Of a stretch of DNA of 14,680 bases, positions 14,504-14,680 are shown in pieces. The position numbers and the translations under genes were made by a program. The stretch is from Alphaproteobacteria bacterium. GTDB taxonomy: Bacteria; Pseudomonadota; Alphaproteobacteria; CAAGCB01; CAG-977. The number at the start of each line of letters is the position of its first letter. Within the stretch, counting starts at the first letter, position 1. Below the pieces are notes generated by a model. The model was not told where the DNA came from and ran no database searches. It saw nothing but the letters and a program-made list of their open reading frames with translations. The stretch is from contig CAAGEK010000055.1 in the NCBI GenBank assembly GCA_900768845.1, forward strand, positions 1 through 14,680. The letters are read 5' to 3'.

Positions 14504-14680
14504 TCAGTCAGTTGAAGTGAAGAATTTGTTTTTGTCCTCATCACTCCATTCGAGAGAGAAGGGAAAATACTTTTCGGCCGTGCAACGACAACCGTATTCT
14601 TCTCCGGGATGGCCGCCTTCGGGAGGGGCGTTCCAATCATAAATCCCGCCTTCGCGGGCACTGTGCCGTTCTCTGACGCG
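14504..14680 (-). CDS. Phage Mu-F/SPP1-gp7-type head morphogenesis protein, C-terminal fragment
   Basis: The minus-strand frame is open from the window edge to TGA at 14506-14504, encoding the last 58 residues of a protein that begins outside the window. It reads RVRERHSAREGGIYDWNAPP, then EGGHPGEEYGCRC, then an acidic tail. This is close to the hallmark end of Phage_Mu_F domains, in which a RxxH motif, a short FxWDxPP segment, a GHPGE motif and a CRC motif occur in order. Members are minor capsid or head proteins of tailed phages. The gene converges with the SH3-protein gene. I infer that a prophage or remnant extends to the right. Only the tail is visible, so intactness cannot be judged. 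Confidence 0.8.
   Translation of the reverse strand, partial: RVRERHSAREGGIYDWNAPPEGGHPGEEYGCRCTAEKYFPFSLEWSDEDKNKFFTSTD

Noticed and set aside
14314..14661. Minus-strand frame of 115 codons overlapping the SH3-protein gene
   Set aside because: It overlaps the end of a well-supported gene and conflicts with the phage head-protein frame at 14504-14680, which has recognisable motifs.

Overview
The window looks like a piece of an alphaproteobacterial chromosome around the replication-initiation gene cluster. The support is gene order: enoyl-CoA hydratase, rpsT, dnaA, dnaN, recF and gyrB lie in series on the minus strand, and a UbiB-like gene and dut lie on the opposite strand. Both blocks resemble arrangements I know from Alphaproteobacteria, where ubiE-ubiB-coaBC-dut diverges from mutM-enoyl-CoA hydratase-rpsT-dnaA. 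Here mutM, ubiE and coaBC are missing from their usual places and two small secreted-protein genes are present. This suggests a reduced, possibly host-associated lineage, but that is inference.

Layout. 1-190 has no confident gene. 191-1913 holds a YidE/AspT-family membrane transporter (minus) with its terminator. 1914-2728 holds a frameshifted remnant of a DUF2798-type membrane protein (2085-2553) that is visible only when two frames are joined, plus a terminator-like hairpin in its leader. 2729-2881 is a self-contained tRNA-Thr(CGT) unit with promoter and terminator. 2944-9464 is dnaA-dnaN-recF-gyrB with a strong terminator after gyrB and an extended -10 promoter before dnaN. 9465-9892 is non-coding and hairpin-rich; it contains the rpsT terminator but no DnaA-box cluster. 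9893-11402 carries rpsT with a near-consensus promoter, an enoyl-CoA hydratase/isomerase and a secreted protein of unknown function.

After a divergent promoter region, 11505-12842 encodes a diverged UbiB/ABC1-type protein that appears to have lost its kinase motifs. It converges with a secreted Sel1-repeat protein (12846-13397). A second divergent region leads into dut and a secreted SH3-domain protein, which form a two-gene operon. At the right edge (14504-14680, minus) is the C-terminal end of a phage Mu-F/SPP1-gp7-type head morphogenesis protein, so a prophage or phage remnant probably begins there.

The core genes act together in DNA replication and repair: initiation (DnaA), processivity (DnaN), gap repair (RecF), supercoiling (GyrB) and dUTP removal (Dut). 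I saw no CRISPR array, insertion sequence or evident defence system. The most unusual items are the UbiB-like pseudokinase candidate with an 8-G tract in its coding sequence, the split DUF2798 gene and the phage gene at the edge.
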